From contig CASBQX010000343.1 of assembly GCA_949127925.1 (NCBI GenBank), positions 1 through 24,409 of the forward strand: a DNA stretch of 24,409 nt, read 5' to 3'. Numbering within the stretch: position 1 is the first letter of the stretch; every line of letters begins with the position of its first letter. Positions 18,101 through 23,981 of the stretch are shown here, in pieces. Below the pieces are notes generated by a model. The model saw nothing but the letters and a program-made list of their open reading frames with translations, ran no database searches and was not told the origin of the DNA. Position numbers and translations under genes: made by a program. The stretch comes from Synechococcales cyanobacterium PMM_0002. Lineage in GTDB: Bacteria > Cyanobacteriota > Cyanobacteriia > Elainellales > Elainellaceae.

Positions 18101-18505
18101 TCTGAGCTGGCTGTTCCCCCAGTTCTGCCTTTAATTTTATTGGCAGAAGATAATACCGCCAACGTTGAGACCCTGACTGGCTACCTCGAAAGCAGAGGAT
18201 ATCGGCTCATGGTGGCCGAAACAGGGCTACAAGCGATTGATCTGGCTCAGGCGCATGAGCCTGACATCATTTTGATGGATATCCAAATGCCAGGGATGGA
18301 TGGGCTAGAAGCAACCCGACGGATTCGGGAAAAACCTGAACTGGCTCAGACCCCAATCATTGCCTTGACGGCGCTAGCCATGCCGGGCGATCGCGAAAAA
18401 TGCCTCGCAGCTGGAGCCAATCAATATCTCACCAAACCCATCAGGCTTAAAGAGTTAGTCACTACAATCCAGTCATTCTTGCAGCCGCCAGATGGCTCTG
18501 GATAA
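12152..18505 (+). CDS. Giant hybrid histidine kinase: GAF, PAS x2, GAF, PAS x7, HisKA, HATPase, REC x2
   Basis: At 2117 residues this is very long for a soluble kinase. Approximate order: GAF1 35-195 (resembling bilin GAFs: CDRLLIYRF, VVVPILVAGQLWGLLVGHH); PAS 214-335 and 348-470; GAF2 475-630; coiled coil 613-643; PAS 643-766, 770-892, 900-1022, 1026-1140, 1147-1273, 1287-1404, 1410-1531; HisKA with His1556 in NMSHELRTPLN; HATPase with N-box INLLNNAVKF, G1 DTGIGI and G2 GTGLGLALVK; two receivers with Asp1916 (VILDLQLP) and Asp2043 (ILMDIQMPGMDG). Most PAS units end in D-I/V-T/S-x-R/K-x linkers. A Ser/Asp/Pro-rich insertion lies at about 1694-1767. GAF1 has Asp where bilin GAFs have the chromophore Cys. 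No membrane segment is seen. The ATG at 12152 lacks a clear ribosome binding site; ATG 12212-region alternatives exist within the first 25 codons. It likely feeds the downstream regulator. Confidence 0.93.
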   Translation: MYENCRPVETQNLDAEPEQQMAARMADLQAQLEQEKLLAAIALQIHSSLNLADVLDTAVTAVRSMLHCDRLLIYRFEPDWSGSVVAASVGDDWQVALPNQLNQACWPEQTTARYATGQMIAIDNVDTAGYATDYQQLLHRYQVKASVVVPILVAGQLWGLLVGHHCADYYTWPQSTLSLLENITAHLAIAIQHAIAYAQVQTELAERRCAEAALQISEATNQAILQALPDLLMRLSAEGHYLSFASGSDVNVLYPDDQTLNNTPANLLPPALAEQKLQAIHQALATQSLQVYEQELEIEGVRQSEEVRIVPAGNNEVLVIVRDITERKRSDAERQRVELALRQREAQLEEAQRVARIGNWELDIKTETMIWSAELFRILGCDPAQGEPTYLQSLQLYHPDDASQLNQAVTQAIATGASFQLLLRAVQPDGSGSYVEAIARATFNDQGRVTRLFGTVQDVTVRVQAEKALQDLVAGTAAVTGDDFFPALVKYLSSALGSSHTLVSELIDGQLCTRAFWSSDHLQPNFKHSAKRSACQIALETGFYCHPSQVQQEFPDNLDLITLKAESYLGIALKDSTGQAMGVLCLLYDHPLTDVPRLRSILQIFAARAAAELARERATRALEQLNQALETKVAERTAALRQSDERWQLVLRGTNDGIFDWDLNHQRVFYSSRWQEMRGFTEAEISDALEEWSQRIHPDDYDRAMQTIADHFAGKTEFYELHYRTRCKDNTYMWVLARGQAQRDEQGQVTRLSGSETDITQRQQAEADRDRLLSLLEASLNEIYLFDALTFQFQYVNQGAMQNLGYSMDALKGMTLLDLTLDFTAADLRQLLHPLLDRQQDKLVLETQQYRSNGSSYPVEIHLQQHQYQGGHNQDQQVFSAVVLDITERRWAEQELRDLSARLELAIQSAQIGIWEWDIVRDRLIWDERMYELYGVYPEDFTGSHAGWQAVVHPDDVASWIAAIQQALLGESAFEPEFRVVLPDNSIRVLKANSITQYNDQGEPLSMIGISYDITNLKRTEETLRQQKETLQTIFDHIPLMLGLFSPIGQVRIINREMERVIGWSQAEYSDVDVMDACYPDPKTQVKFIQHMFAANSTWQDFQTRVRDQQVLTTAWSHIRLSDGSTIAIGQDITSRKRAEMALQESQRFIQQIAEASPNILYLYDLQTQRNVYVNREIGAILGYTPAEIQAMEASLFQTLMHPDDLDRVIAQQAWFTSAQDGDILETEYRMKHANGEWRWLHSRDAVFSRDPQGRVRQTIGAAQDISERKRSEAERKQAEAALRLSEERFRRYFEQSLVGMAITSAEKSWVEVNDRLCEILGYSRDELTHMAWPEITHSGDLDADVAYFNQVVAGEIDGYSIDKRFVRKDGQLINASISAQSIRQADGGLDCLIVLVQDITDRKRLEAEQNRLIAILQASTDYIAILDAEGKILWKNAELERLWGMADQTSFWQLHLADCHPQWATQLILHEGFPQAIAHGSWVGETALLDANQQEIPVSQLILAHKSPQGEVEYFSAIMRDMRARKEYEQQLERSNADLARATRLKDEFLANMSHELRTPLNAILGMSEGLQESAFGLLNDRQAKAIATIERSGRHLLELINDILDLSKIEAGKLTLELNQVSVHSLCQGSIAFVKQLAFKKQISLNIQISDDLTNVSIWADDRRIRQVLINLLNNAVKFTPAGGTITLEIGAETSIPESVPAMPLEGRAGDGDGQSQSQQSPLPLAPKSDSPRPDASRSDSPESDASRSGSPESDSLSSHLPHQTIVFSIIDTGIGIAPKDLGRLFHAFVQIDSSLNRQYAGTGLGLALVKQIVELHGGAVSVESELNLGSCFTVRLPLIYGSDSPTIAPALALTCALMPANNYQVVVIEDALAAADLVARYLQDLGMQATIYPYGEGACSEVLRLQPALVILDLQLPNFSGWDVLMQLKQDPKTQSIPVIVASVVDEIQRGLSLGASAYLVKPFTRSEFNAVVQKLRSPLSELAVPPVLPLILLAEDNTANVETLTGYLESRGYRLMVAETGLQAIDLAQAHEPDIILMDIQMPGMDGLEATRRIREKPELAQTPIIALTALAMPGDREKCLAAGANQYLTKPIRLKELVTTIQSFLQPPDGSG
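17341..17430. repeat. 30-bp tandem repeat x3 inside hybrid kinase gene
   Basis: Three consecutive 30-base units start at 17341, 17371 and 17401, each opening GTCAG(A/G)CTC(G/A)CCC. The first two differ at three positions and the third is more diverged at its end. A 15-base half-period is visible (CAGACTCGC against CAGACGCATC). They encode Ser/Asp/Pro-rich decapeptide repeats such as SDSPESDASR within the HATPase domain. Confidence 0.85.
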
Positions 18506-18539
18506 ATGCTCTACTGCTCCGTTGAGCGTCTGACAAGTT

Positions 18540-18595
18540 CCCTGCCGCAGCTTCCCTGCTGCATCTTCTCTGCTGCATCTTCCCTGCTGCATCAG
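18540..18595. repeat. 14-bp tandem repeat x4 in intergenic spacer
   Basis: Four units start at 18540, 18554, 18568 and 18582: CCCTGCCGCAGCTT, CCCTGCTGCATCTT, CTCTGCTGCATCTT and CCCTGCTGCATCAG. They fill the centre of the 122-base spacer between the hybrid kinase and the c-di-GMP regulator. The 14-base period is not a multiple of three, and the repeats lie outside any gene. Confidence 0.9.
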
Positions 18596-18627
18596 TCAGC
18601 CTAATCCCCTCACCACAACATGCTGCT

Positions 18628-20382
18628 ATGACTGTTTACACCTCCGTATTGGTGGTTGATGATCAACCCGACAACTTTGATGTCATCGAGACGCTGCTGC
18701 ACGGTGAAGGCTATCATCTGCACTATGCACCCAGCGGTCAACGGGCTCTCGACCGACTCGAATACTTTCAGCCAGACGTGATCTTGCTCGATGTGATGAT
18801 GCCCGATCTCGACGGGATTGAAGTCTGTCGCCGATTAAAAGCCATGCCTGAGTGGCAGTCGGTGCCCATCATTATGGTGACAGCTCTGACCGCAAAAGAA
18901 GACTTGGCTCAATGCCTAGCCACAGGAGCCGATGATTTCATCAGTAAGCCCGTCAATCGACTAGAGTTACAGGCCCGCATGCGATCAATGTTCCGCATTC
19001 GGCGACAGCAGCAAGCCTTAATAGCCTTTAATGCGGCGTTAGAAAAAACAGTCCAGCAGCGAACCGCTGAGCTGAAAACCATCATTTTCCAGGATGCCCT
19101 CACCCGACTGCCTAGCCGCATAGCGTTACTCCAGGCCGCACAGGAGGCATTGCTCACGCCCGATTCATCATTTGCCGTTGCTTATCTAGATTGTGACCAG
19201 TTCAAGCTAATCAATGGGTCTTTGGGCTACAGCATTGGCAATCAATTGCTAGTGGCCATTGCCGAACGGCTACGGCAGCATCTGCGTCCTGGTGATGTGT
19301 TGGCTCGGGTGGGGGAGGATGAATTCTGCTTTTTGCTGCATTCAATCGAAAGTGCGATCGCCCTCGATTCTTGGATTCAAGCCATTCTCCAGAGCTTTAA
19401 TCTGCCCTTTAGCATTGCGGGTTGTGAAATTTTTATGACCGCCTGCATGGGAATCGCCATGAGTAATAGTGCTAATAGTGCATATCGGCAGCCCGAAGAA
19501 CCCTTACAAGATGCCGACGCGGCAATGTACAAAGCAAAACTCTTGGGCAAGGGCTGCTATCAATTCTTTGAACCTCAAATGCATCTGGCCACCTTAAACC
19601 GGCTGACCTTAGAAAATGACCTGCGGCGAGCTTTAAGGCTACAGAAGTTTATTGTCTACTATCAGCCAATCGTTAATCTGCAAACCCAGGAAGTTGAGGG
19701 CTTTGAGGCATTAGTCCGCTGGCAACATCCCAATCGCGGCCTGGTTGCACCTGGAGAGTTTATTCCTTGCATGGAAGAAACAGGGCTGGTGGTGCCACTG
19801 GGAATGATGGTGCTAAAGCAGGCATGCCAGCAGCTAAAACAGTGGCACCAGAAAGGTTGGACTGACTTAACCATCAGCGTCAATCTGTCTGTGCGGCAGT
19901 TTGCCTCGCCCACCTTGCTGGCAGATGTGGATCGGATTTTGGCAGAAACTGCGGTTGACCCCACTTGCTTGAAACTGGAAATTACTGAAAGTGCCATCAT
20001 GGACAATGCTCAGACGGCGATCGCCCTCACCCAACAATTGCGATCGCGCCAGATTCAAATCAGCATTGACGATTTTGGCACCGGGTACTCCTCGTTGGGC
20101 TACTTGCACTGTTTCCCGGTCAACAGCCTCAAGATCGATCGCTCCTTTGTCAGCCAGATTCAGGAAGGCAACTGCGATTATCAAGTCGTTAGCACAATCG
20201 TGACCTTAAGCCAGCAATTAGGATTAACCGTCGTAGCCGAAGGAATTGAAACGGCACACCAACTCAAATGGCTCCAGAAACTAGGGTGTGAATTTGGACA
20301 AGGCTATTTGTTTTCTAAACCTCTAGCGGCAGCAGAGATCGAACAGCTTTATCTCCAGCCCAAATACGAAAAGATTTGCTAG
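18628..20382 (+). CDS. Response regulator REC-GGDEF-EAL (c-di-GMP phosphodiesterase, cyclase half degenerate)
   Basis: The 584-residue regulator has a receiver (residues 5-125; VLVVDDQPDN, Asp55 in ILLDVMMPDLDG, Thr in MVTALTA, Lys in ISKPV), a GGDEF domain (150-310) and an EAL domain (325-575). The EAL half keeps its known motifs: FEALVRW with Glu360, NLSVRQF, LEITES, IDDFGTGYSSLGYL, LKIDRSF, VVAEGIET and GQGYLFSKP, so c-di-GMP hydrolysis is expected. The GGDEF half is altered: GEDEF at 229-233 replaces GGDEF, KLINGSLGY replaces the usual K-IND--GH, and GNQLL replaces GD-LL, where the Asp of PleD contacts guanine. It may bind GTP as an allosteric site or be a weak cyclase. It follows the hybrid kinase in the same orientation and is its natural phosphoacceptor (inference). 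ATG 18628 opens close to the first receiver strand. Confidence 0.93.
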   Translation: MTVYTSVLVVDDQPDNFDVIETLLHGEGYHLHYAPSGQRALDRLEYFQPDVILLDVMMPDLDGIEVCRRLKAMPEWQSVPIIMVTALTAKEDLAQCLATGADDFISKPVNRLELQARMRSMFRIRRQQQALIAFNAALEKTVQQRTAELKTIIFQDALTRLPSRIALLQAAQEALLTPDSSFAVAYLDCDQFKLINGSLGYSIGNQLLVAIAERLRQHLRPGDVLARVGEDEFCFLLHSIESAIALDSWIQAILQSFNLPFSIAGCEIFMTACMGIAMSNSANSAYRQPEEPLQDADAAMYKAKLLGKGCYQFFEPQMHLATLNRLTLENDLRRALRLQKFIVYYQPIVNLQTQEVEGFEALVRWQHPNRGLVAPGEFIPCMEETGLVVPLGMMVLKQACQQLKQWHQKGWTDLTISVNLSVRQFASPTLLADVDRILAETAVDPTCLKLEITESAIMDNAQTAIALTQQLRSRQIQISIDDFGTGYSSLGYLHCFPVNSLKIDRSFVSQIQEGNCDYQVVSTIVTLSQQLGLTVVAEGIETAHQLKWLQKLGCEFGQGYLFSKPLAAAEIEQLYLQPKYEKIC

Positions 20383-20486
20383 ATTTTGGCCTCGCCATTA
20401 CGCCCACCACTCCTTTAGTTCTCCTACCTTTTACGCCTACCCACCTGTTACTCCTAAAAGATGACGGGGATCATGGCGGTGGCTAT

Positions 20487-21056
20487 TCATTCATCGGGGC
20501 GATCGCCTGCCGCCTGAGTGCGATACCAGTGCTGCCATTCTCTCGAGCTGCGGATTGCCAACCACAGCAGCAGCAGGGCAATTAGCCCGCCCTCACGCGG
20601 CGCATCAAAGGCAAACAAAACTAGCAGCACACATAGAAAATCTTGGGCAAAAATCACCCACAGCGGCACTGCCCGCAGCCGATAGAACCACCCGAGCTGC
20701 ACCAGCTGTAGCAGCAGCGCAAGCAACCCTCCCACGATCCCAATCACGGGCAGCAAGCGTTCGTCCATCTGAGTGACACGGGCTACCGTAATGCCTGCGA
20801 TCGCCCCTACTATTGGGCTAAAGATTAATTCTATCCACTGTAAAACTTGCCGAGCTAAGCGATCTTTTGACAGCAGCAGCTCTACCAACGACCAACTAAC
20901 CAATACCCCCAGCACCAACGGCTGCGGCACGCGGGATAATATGGGCACACTAGACCACAGACTCTGACGCTGTAAGAGTCCAATTAATAGCAGTGGCAGA
21001 GCAATCCGGATACCTGCGGCGGCTGAGGCTGAAAGGGCAGCTAAAAGTTCAATCAT
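20487..21056 (-). CDS. DUF4126 family membrane protein
   Basis: The 189-residue protein is strongly hydrophobic, with about five or six predicted membrane segments: LLAALSASAAAGIRIALPLLLIGLL region, VLGVLVSWSLVELLL, LIFSPIVGAIAGITVA, LLPVIGIVGGLLALLLQL, VIFAQDFLCVLLVLFAF and GLIALLLLWLAI. The N-terminal AASAGIR-like motif and the IFSPIVGAIAG segment match my recollection of DUF4126. Function is unknown. The start at 21056 is the only good Met, with GGGA about six bases upstream. It is convergent with the c-di-GMP regulator (104-base gap, no clear hairpin) and probably monocistronic. Confidence 0.8.
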   Translation of the reverse strand: MIELLAALSASAAAGIRIALPLLLIGLLQRQSLWSSVPILSRVPQPLVLGVLVSWSLVELLLSKDRLARQVLQWIELIFSPIVGAIAGITVARVTQMDERLLPVIGIVGGLLALLLQLVQLGWFYRLRAVPLWVIFAQDFLCVLLVLFAFDAPREGGLIALLLLWLAIRSSREWQHWYRTQAAGDRPDE

Positions 21057-21126
21057 CGTCCCAATTTGCCCTCACCAAGCGAAAATGGGCACCAATCCAA
21101 TCAAGCCATGCTATTGAAATCTAACG

Positions 21127-21155
21127 TCAGCCCTAGTTAAAAGACTAGAAACTGA
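21127..21155 (-). terminator. Weak hairpin after tRNA-Arg
   Basis: TCAG-CC-CTAGT (21127-21137) faces ACTAG-AAA-CTGA (21144-21155), a stem of five plus four base pairs split by an internal loop. It lies 8 bases past the 3' end of the tRNA. No T-run follows on the minus strand, so termination here is only possible. Confidence 0.3.
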
Positions 21156-21162
21156 CATCAAA

Positions 21163-21236
21163 CGCCCCAGGCAGGACTCGAACCTGCGACCGATTGCTTA
21201 GAAGGCAATTGCTCTATCCGGCTGAGCTACTGGAGC
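21163..21236 (-). tRNA. tRNA-Arg(TCT)
   Basis: On the minus strand a 74-base cloverleaf folds cleanly. The acceptor GCTCCAG pairs with CTGGGGC (one G-T pair), the discriminator is G, and 3' CCA is not encoded. The D-arm is GCTC-AGCCGGAT-AGAG. The anticodon arm ATTGC-CTTCTAA-GCAAT carries anticodon TCT (plus-strand 21200-21202), reading AGA/AGG. The T-arm is GCAGG-TTCGAGT-CCTGC. No intron is present. Confidence 0.97.
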
Positions 21237-21653
21237 TAGAAACTTACTTGCAGTCTATTCTTACTCTAGCATTCACTTTTTTGACAAACGTTACTCAAAA
21301 ATTAAAAATTGGGCAAACTAAGTCATCTTGACCCACATCTATAAAAACTGCCATCACCTCAGTGTTTTGGGGCTAGCGGTTACGGGCTAAACTAGCCTAG
21401 CAATCACGATGTACACTTAAAACCAACCCATTTCTGATCAAGATGCCAAACAAGGTAATTGCTTCCAGGGTTCCTGCACGGCGGTTACCTCTTCAAAGAA
21501 TGGCAGATCTTGGCTAGCGATGGGCAAATCTTAGATCAAGTTGCTCGCAGCTAAATTCTAAGGTGGTGCTACTGAGGTTCTTTGTGTAGGTTCTTTGAGC
21601 ATACGGGTCTTTGCCCAACACCCCGCCCCTGATAGGAGACAATTGGCAGCGTC
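21237..21653. other. 417-base intergenic region upstream of Npun_F0813-like gene
   Basis: This divergent spacer should hold the tRNA promoter (minus) and the promoter of the next gene (plus). A perfect TTGACA lies at 21281-21286 but has only an AT-rich stretch without a convincing -10 after it. A short inverted repeat GGCTAG / CTAGCC lies at 21371-21376 and 21392-21397. AGGTTCTTTG is repeated at 21575-21584 and 21588-21597. AGGAG near 21633-21637 is about 16 bases before the ATG, farther than normal for a ribosome binding site. No gene is seen. Confidence 0.4.
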
Positions 21654-22322
21654 ATGTTTATCTTAAAGCGGCAGGATGTTGAAATCACGAGCGTTCAGCA
21701 CCCTAAGAAAGATCAGCAGATTCCGATTCTCCAATACCAGGGGCAGTCATTTCGGTTGATCAGTATCTTTAATGCGGCTCAAGAAGAAGACGCTAAGGCG
21801 TTTTGGCGTGACCTAACCGATAATCGCGGCAAAGCTTGCGTACTCTTAGAAGAACCCGATCGCTATAGCGTGTGGGGGAAAGTTCGGCTCGATCAACTGG
21901 GATCTGAAGGGGGAGATGCCCCAGAAGCCGCGACGCCTCCGGCCTCCATTCAAGCGTGTTTGCTGATTTTGCAGGCCGTATATCTAGACATTGAAGATTT
22001 ACTGGGGGCGCGGCAGGCTGGCCTATTCCAGAAAGAACTATCGGCGGTGTTTCAGCAGTGGCGCTTCCCTCAAACGGAGTCGCCTGATGCAATTAACCAA
22101 CTTCTAACTGTAGACCCGTTAGCGGCGCTGCAAGTTCCATTATGGCAAGAACATCACCTCAATACGTTGCTACAAGAGCTGTATCGGCTGGGCAAGCAAC
22201 ATTTTGGCAATGCTAGCTTTACTGGACGAGTGATGGAGGCTCTTCAAGATATGTCTCCAGGCGATCGCACCCAATTTATGGCATGGCTGAAACAATCTCC
22301 CACTGGCAGCGATTGGAAATAG
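21654..22322 (+). CDS. Conserved cyanobacterial protein, Npun_F0813 family-like
   Basis: The 222-residue soluble protein begins MFILKRQDVEITSVQHPKKD and continues with QYQGQSFRLISIF, AFWRDLTDNRGKACVLLEEP and RYSVWGKVRLDQLG. This N-terminal block matches my recollection of a cyanobacteria-restricted family named after Npun_F0813; its function is unknown. The C-terminal part is mostly helical (ACLLILQAVYLDIEDLLGARQ, RVMEALQDMSPGDRTQFMAWL). No catalytic motif, signal peptide or membrane segment is visible. ATG 21654 fits the family start. The Shine-Dalgarno-like AGGAG is unusually far upstream. Confidence 0.78.
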   Translation: MFILKRQDVEITSVQHPKKDQQIPILQYQGQSFRLISIFNAAQEEDAKAFWRDLTDNRGKACVLLEEPDRYSVWGKVRLDQLGSEGGDAPEAATPPASIQACLLILQAVYLDIEDLLGARQAGLFQKELSAVFQQWRFPQTESPDAINQLLTVDPLAALQVPLWQEHHLNTLLQELYRLGKQHFGNASFTGRVMEALQDMSPGDRTQFMAWLKQSPTGSDWK

Positions 22323-22444
22323 CTATGGCCCCTGCAAGCGGTTGGAGGATCTGGATTGGCACCGAGGACATTACGTTGATCACTCTACTTGGCAGATCAA
22401 TCTACTGGGAAAAAGTGAGAAAGGCCGGAAATTTCTGTTTTAAT

Positions 22445-22474
22445 TTGACAAACATGCTTATTTTCCCCAATAAC
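22445..22474 (+). promoter_or_regulatory. Candidate sigma70-type promoter of eight-TM gene
   Basis: A perfect TTGACA -35 (22445-22450) is followed after 18 bases by AATAAC (22469-22474), four of six matches to TATAAT. It lies in an AT-rich spacer about 110 bases before the GTG start at 22584 and would give a leader of roughly 100 bases. Confidence 0.4.
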
Positions 22475-22583
22475 ACTCCTCTAATAAATAATTTACTTTG
22501 GTTTGATTTTGGCCCCCTAATCTTAGAGACAAGCCTCCATCAAACCGCTTGACCGTCTTTCCCTAAATCTGAGGAGCACTACC

Positions 22584-23681
22584 GTGAATCAGAAGTCTTC
22601 TGGCTCTGCATCTCTATTGTCCGTCCAGGTCATCATTATCGCCCTGCTAGCTTGGGGCATCTTTGCCCTGATGTTCTTTTTACTATTTAGTGTGCCGCTG
22701 CCGGGGCAGGCGCGCCCTGGTTGGTATAGCGTCACTACCTACGTACTAGAAGGCACAGCATTTCTAGTGGCTGCCCTGCTATGTTTTCGCAATTATGGCA
22801 GTTCCCAAATTGTGAGCGGTCGCTCAGTCTGGCTGCTAATTGGCTCCGGCATGCTGTCTTTTTTTATTGGCAACTTAATTTTGGGACAGTGGGAAATTGG
22901 CTGGGGTAAAGAGCCAGATGTGTCTCCAGCAGACGTTTTCTACCTATTGATGTATGTGTTGGTGGGGACAGGCATGGTGCTGGCCGTCGCCTCTAGAAAG
23001 CTCAATCTAAGTTTCTTGCAAATTTTGATTGTGTTTGGCATTGGTATCGTTGGAGCGGCCTTCGCCTGGTTTGTCTATAACGGCGCGGGAGACGAGGCAG
23101 CCTTTCTATTTGAAGCCCCGGCGATCGCCCAAACGGCACCTGTAGAAGCTCCGGCACCTCCCGCAGCACCTCCTACGGCACCTCCCACCGCAGTATCCCC
23201 AGACGCTGCTCCTATTATTGACCCTGCCCCTCTAGAGGCACCCTCGATCGTCGCTCCAGCCGTGACGACTCCCCCTGTAGTTCCGGCTAGCCCAGCTGGT
23301 GAGGCCGCCGCTGAAACAGCCGCCGCCGATGTGCCAGCCTGGGCACTAGAACTAGAAAAGCTGTTTGCGCCACTGGGCGACTCGTTGGCGATCGCCTACG
23401 TCGCGGGAGACATTGTGCTGCTGATGTCGGCTACGATGCTGCTGCTAGCCTTTTGGGGCGGACGTTTTTCCGTGTCTTGGCGCTTTATTGCTGCCGCTGC
23501 CATTTGCTTTTATGTAGCAGATATGTGGTTTCTCTATGCCACCCGCTTTGTCTCCGATTATCAAACGGGCGGATTGCTAGAGGTATTTTGGGTCTTTAGT
23601 GCTTGCCTATTTGGCATTGGAGCGGCGCTAGAGTATGACCTGTCTAGCCGCTCCCGGCGCTCTAGCCGCAGGCGCAGCTAG
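22584..23681 (+). CDS. Eight-TM protein resembling a membrane sensor module, with Pro/Ala-rich loop
   Basis: The 365-residue protein has about eight membrane segments (residues near 12-36, 47-66, 80-100, 115-133, 141-165, 270-290, 296-315, 330-350). Positive charges (FRNYGSS, ASRKLN, GGRFSVSWR, the Arg-rich C-terminus RSRRSSRRRS) put both ends in the cytoplasm. An Ala/Pro-rich stretch (about 175-250) then falls in the periplasm or lumen between TM5 and TM6. The motif PADVFYLLMYVLVGTGMVL and the end LLEVFWVFSACLFGIGAALE resemble the N-terminal membrane module of many GGDEF proteins and kinases, but no output domain follows. The start is GTG with GAGGAG eight bases upstream, a strong site that settles it. 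I do not know its function; sensing or partner binding is inference. Confidence 0.75.
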   Translation: MNQKSSGSASLLSVQVIIIALLAWGIFALMFFLLFSVPLPGQARPGWYSVTTYVLEGTAFLVAALLCFRNYGSSQIVSGRSVWLLIGSGMLSFFIGNLILGQWEIGWGKEPDVSPADVFYLLMYVLVGTGMVLAVASRKLNLSFLQILIVFGIGIVGAAFAWFVYNGAGDEAAFLFEAPAIAQTAPVEAPAPPAAPPTAPPTAVSPDAAPIIDPAPLEAPSIVAPAVTTPPVVPASPAGEAAAETAAADVPAWALELEKLFAPLGDSLAIAYVAGDIVLLMSATMLLLAFWGGRFSVSWRFIAAAAICFYVADMWFLYATRFVSDYQTGGLLEVFWVFSACLFGIGAALEYDLSSRSRRSSRRRS

Positions 23682-23692
23682 CTTCCCAGCTA

Positions 23693-23736
23693 TTTTTGGC
23701 TAGTCTTTGGCTAATCTTTGGCTAGTTTTTGGCTAA
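23693..23736. repeat. 11-bp tandem repeat x4 (TTTGGCTA core)
   Basis: Four consecutive units read TTTTTGGCTAG, TCTTTGGCTAA, TCTTTGGCTAG and TTTTTGGCTAA. They start 12 bases after the stop of the eight-TM gene. The 11-base period is close to one DNA helical turn, so every core faces the same side of the helix. Confidence 0.9.
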
Positions 23737-23804
23737 AAGGGGGGCGTTGCTTCTGTTTCCCATCCCGCTGCGAATAACTACAATAAGGAGAATGATTACA
23801 GCTA

Positions 23805-23840
23805 TAAACCTACAAACAAGGTTAAACCTGCAAACAAGGT
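23805..23840. repeat. 18-bp tandem repeat x2
   Basis: TAAACCTACAAACAAGGT (23805-23822) is followed directly by TAAACCTGCAAACAAGGT (23823-23840), with one difference. The pair lies about 140 bases upstream of the helix-turn-helix gene and could be a paired binding site or simple duplication. Confidence 0.9.
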
Positions 23841-23981
23841 TGAATTCTAGGCTAGAGTTAAAATCTGAGTTACGGTCGATCAGGCTCTGCTTGACTACCC
23901 CCATTTGGAGTAACAAGTCTAGCGCTGGCGCAATTCCCGTTGGAATCGCCCTGTAGACTGCTGACGGGAACTGGACACGGC

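Larger units (their letters stand above)
23682..23981. other. 300-base intergenic region with two tandem repeats
   Basis: This spacer between two plus-strand genes holds a 4 x 11-bp repeat (23693-23736) near its left end and a 2 x 18-bp repeat (23805-23840) in the middle. No hairpin terminator or convincing promoter is visible, and the small open frames on both strands here have repeat-derived, unrecognisable products. Confidence 0.5.

Noticed and set aside
21163..21236. tRNA-Arg as an integration (att) site
   Set aside because: No integrase gene and no direct repeat of the tRNA end is visible in the window.
22283..22552. 89-codon frame overlapping the end of the Npun_F0813-like gene
   Set aside because: It starts inside that gene without a ribosome binding site and runs through an AT-rich spacer; the product is unrecognisable.
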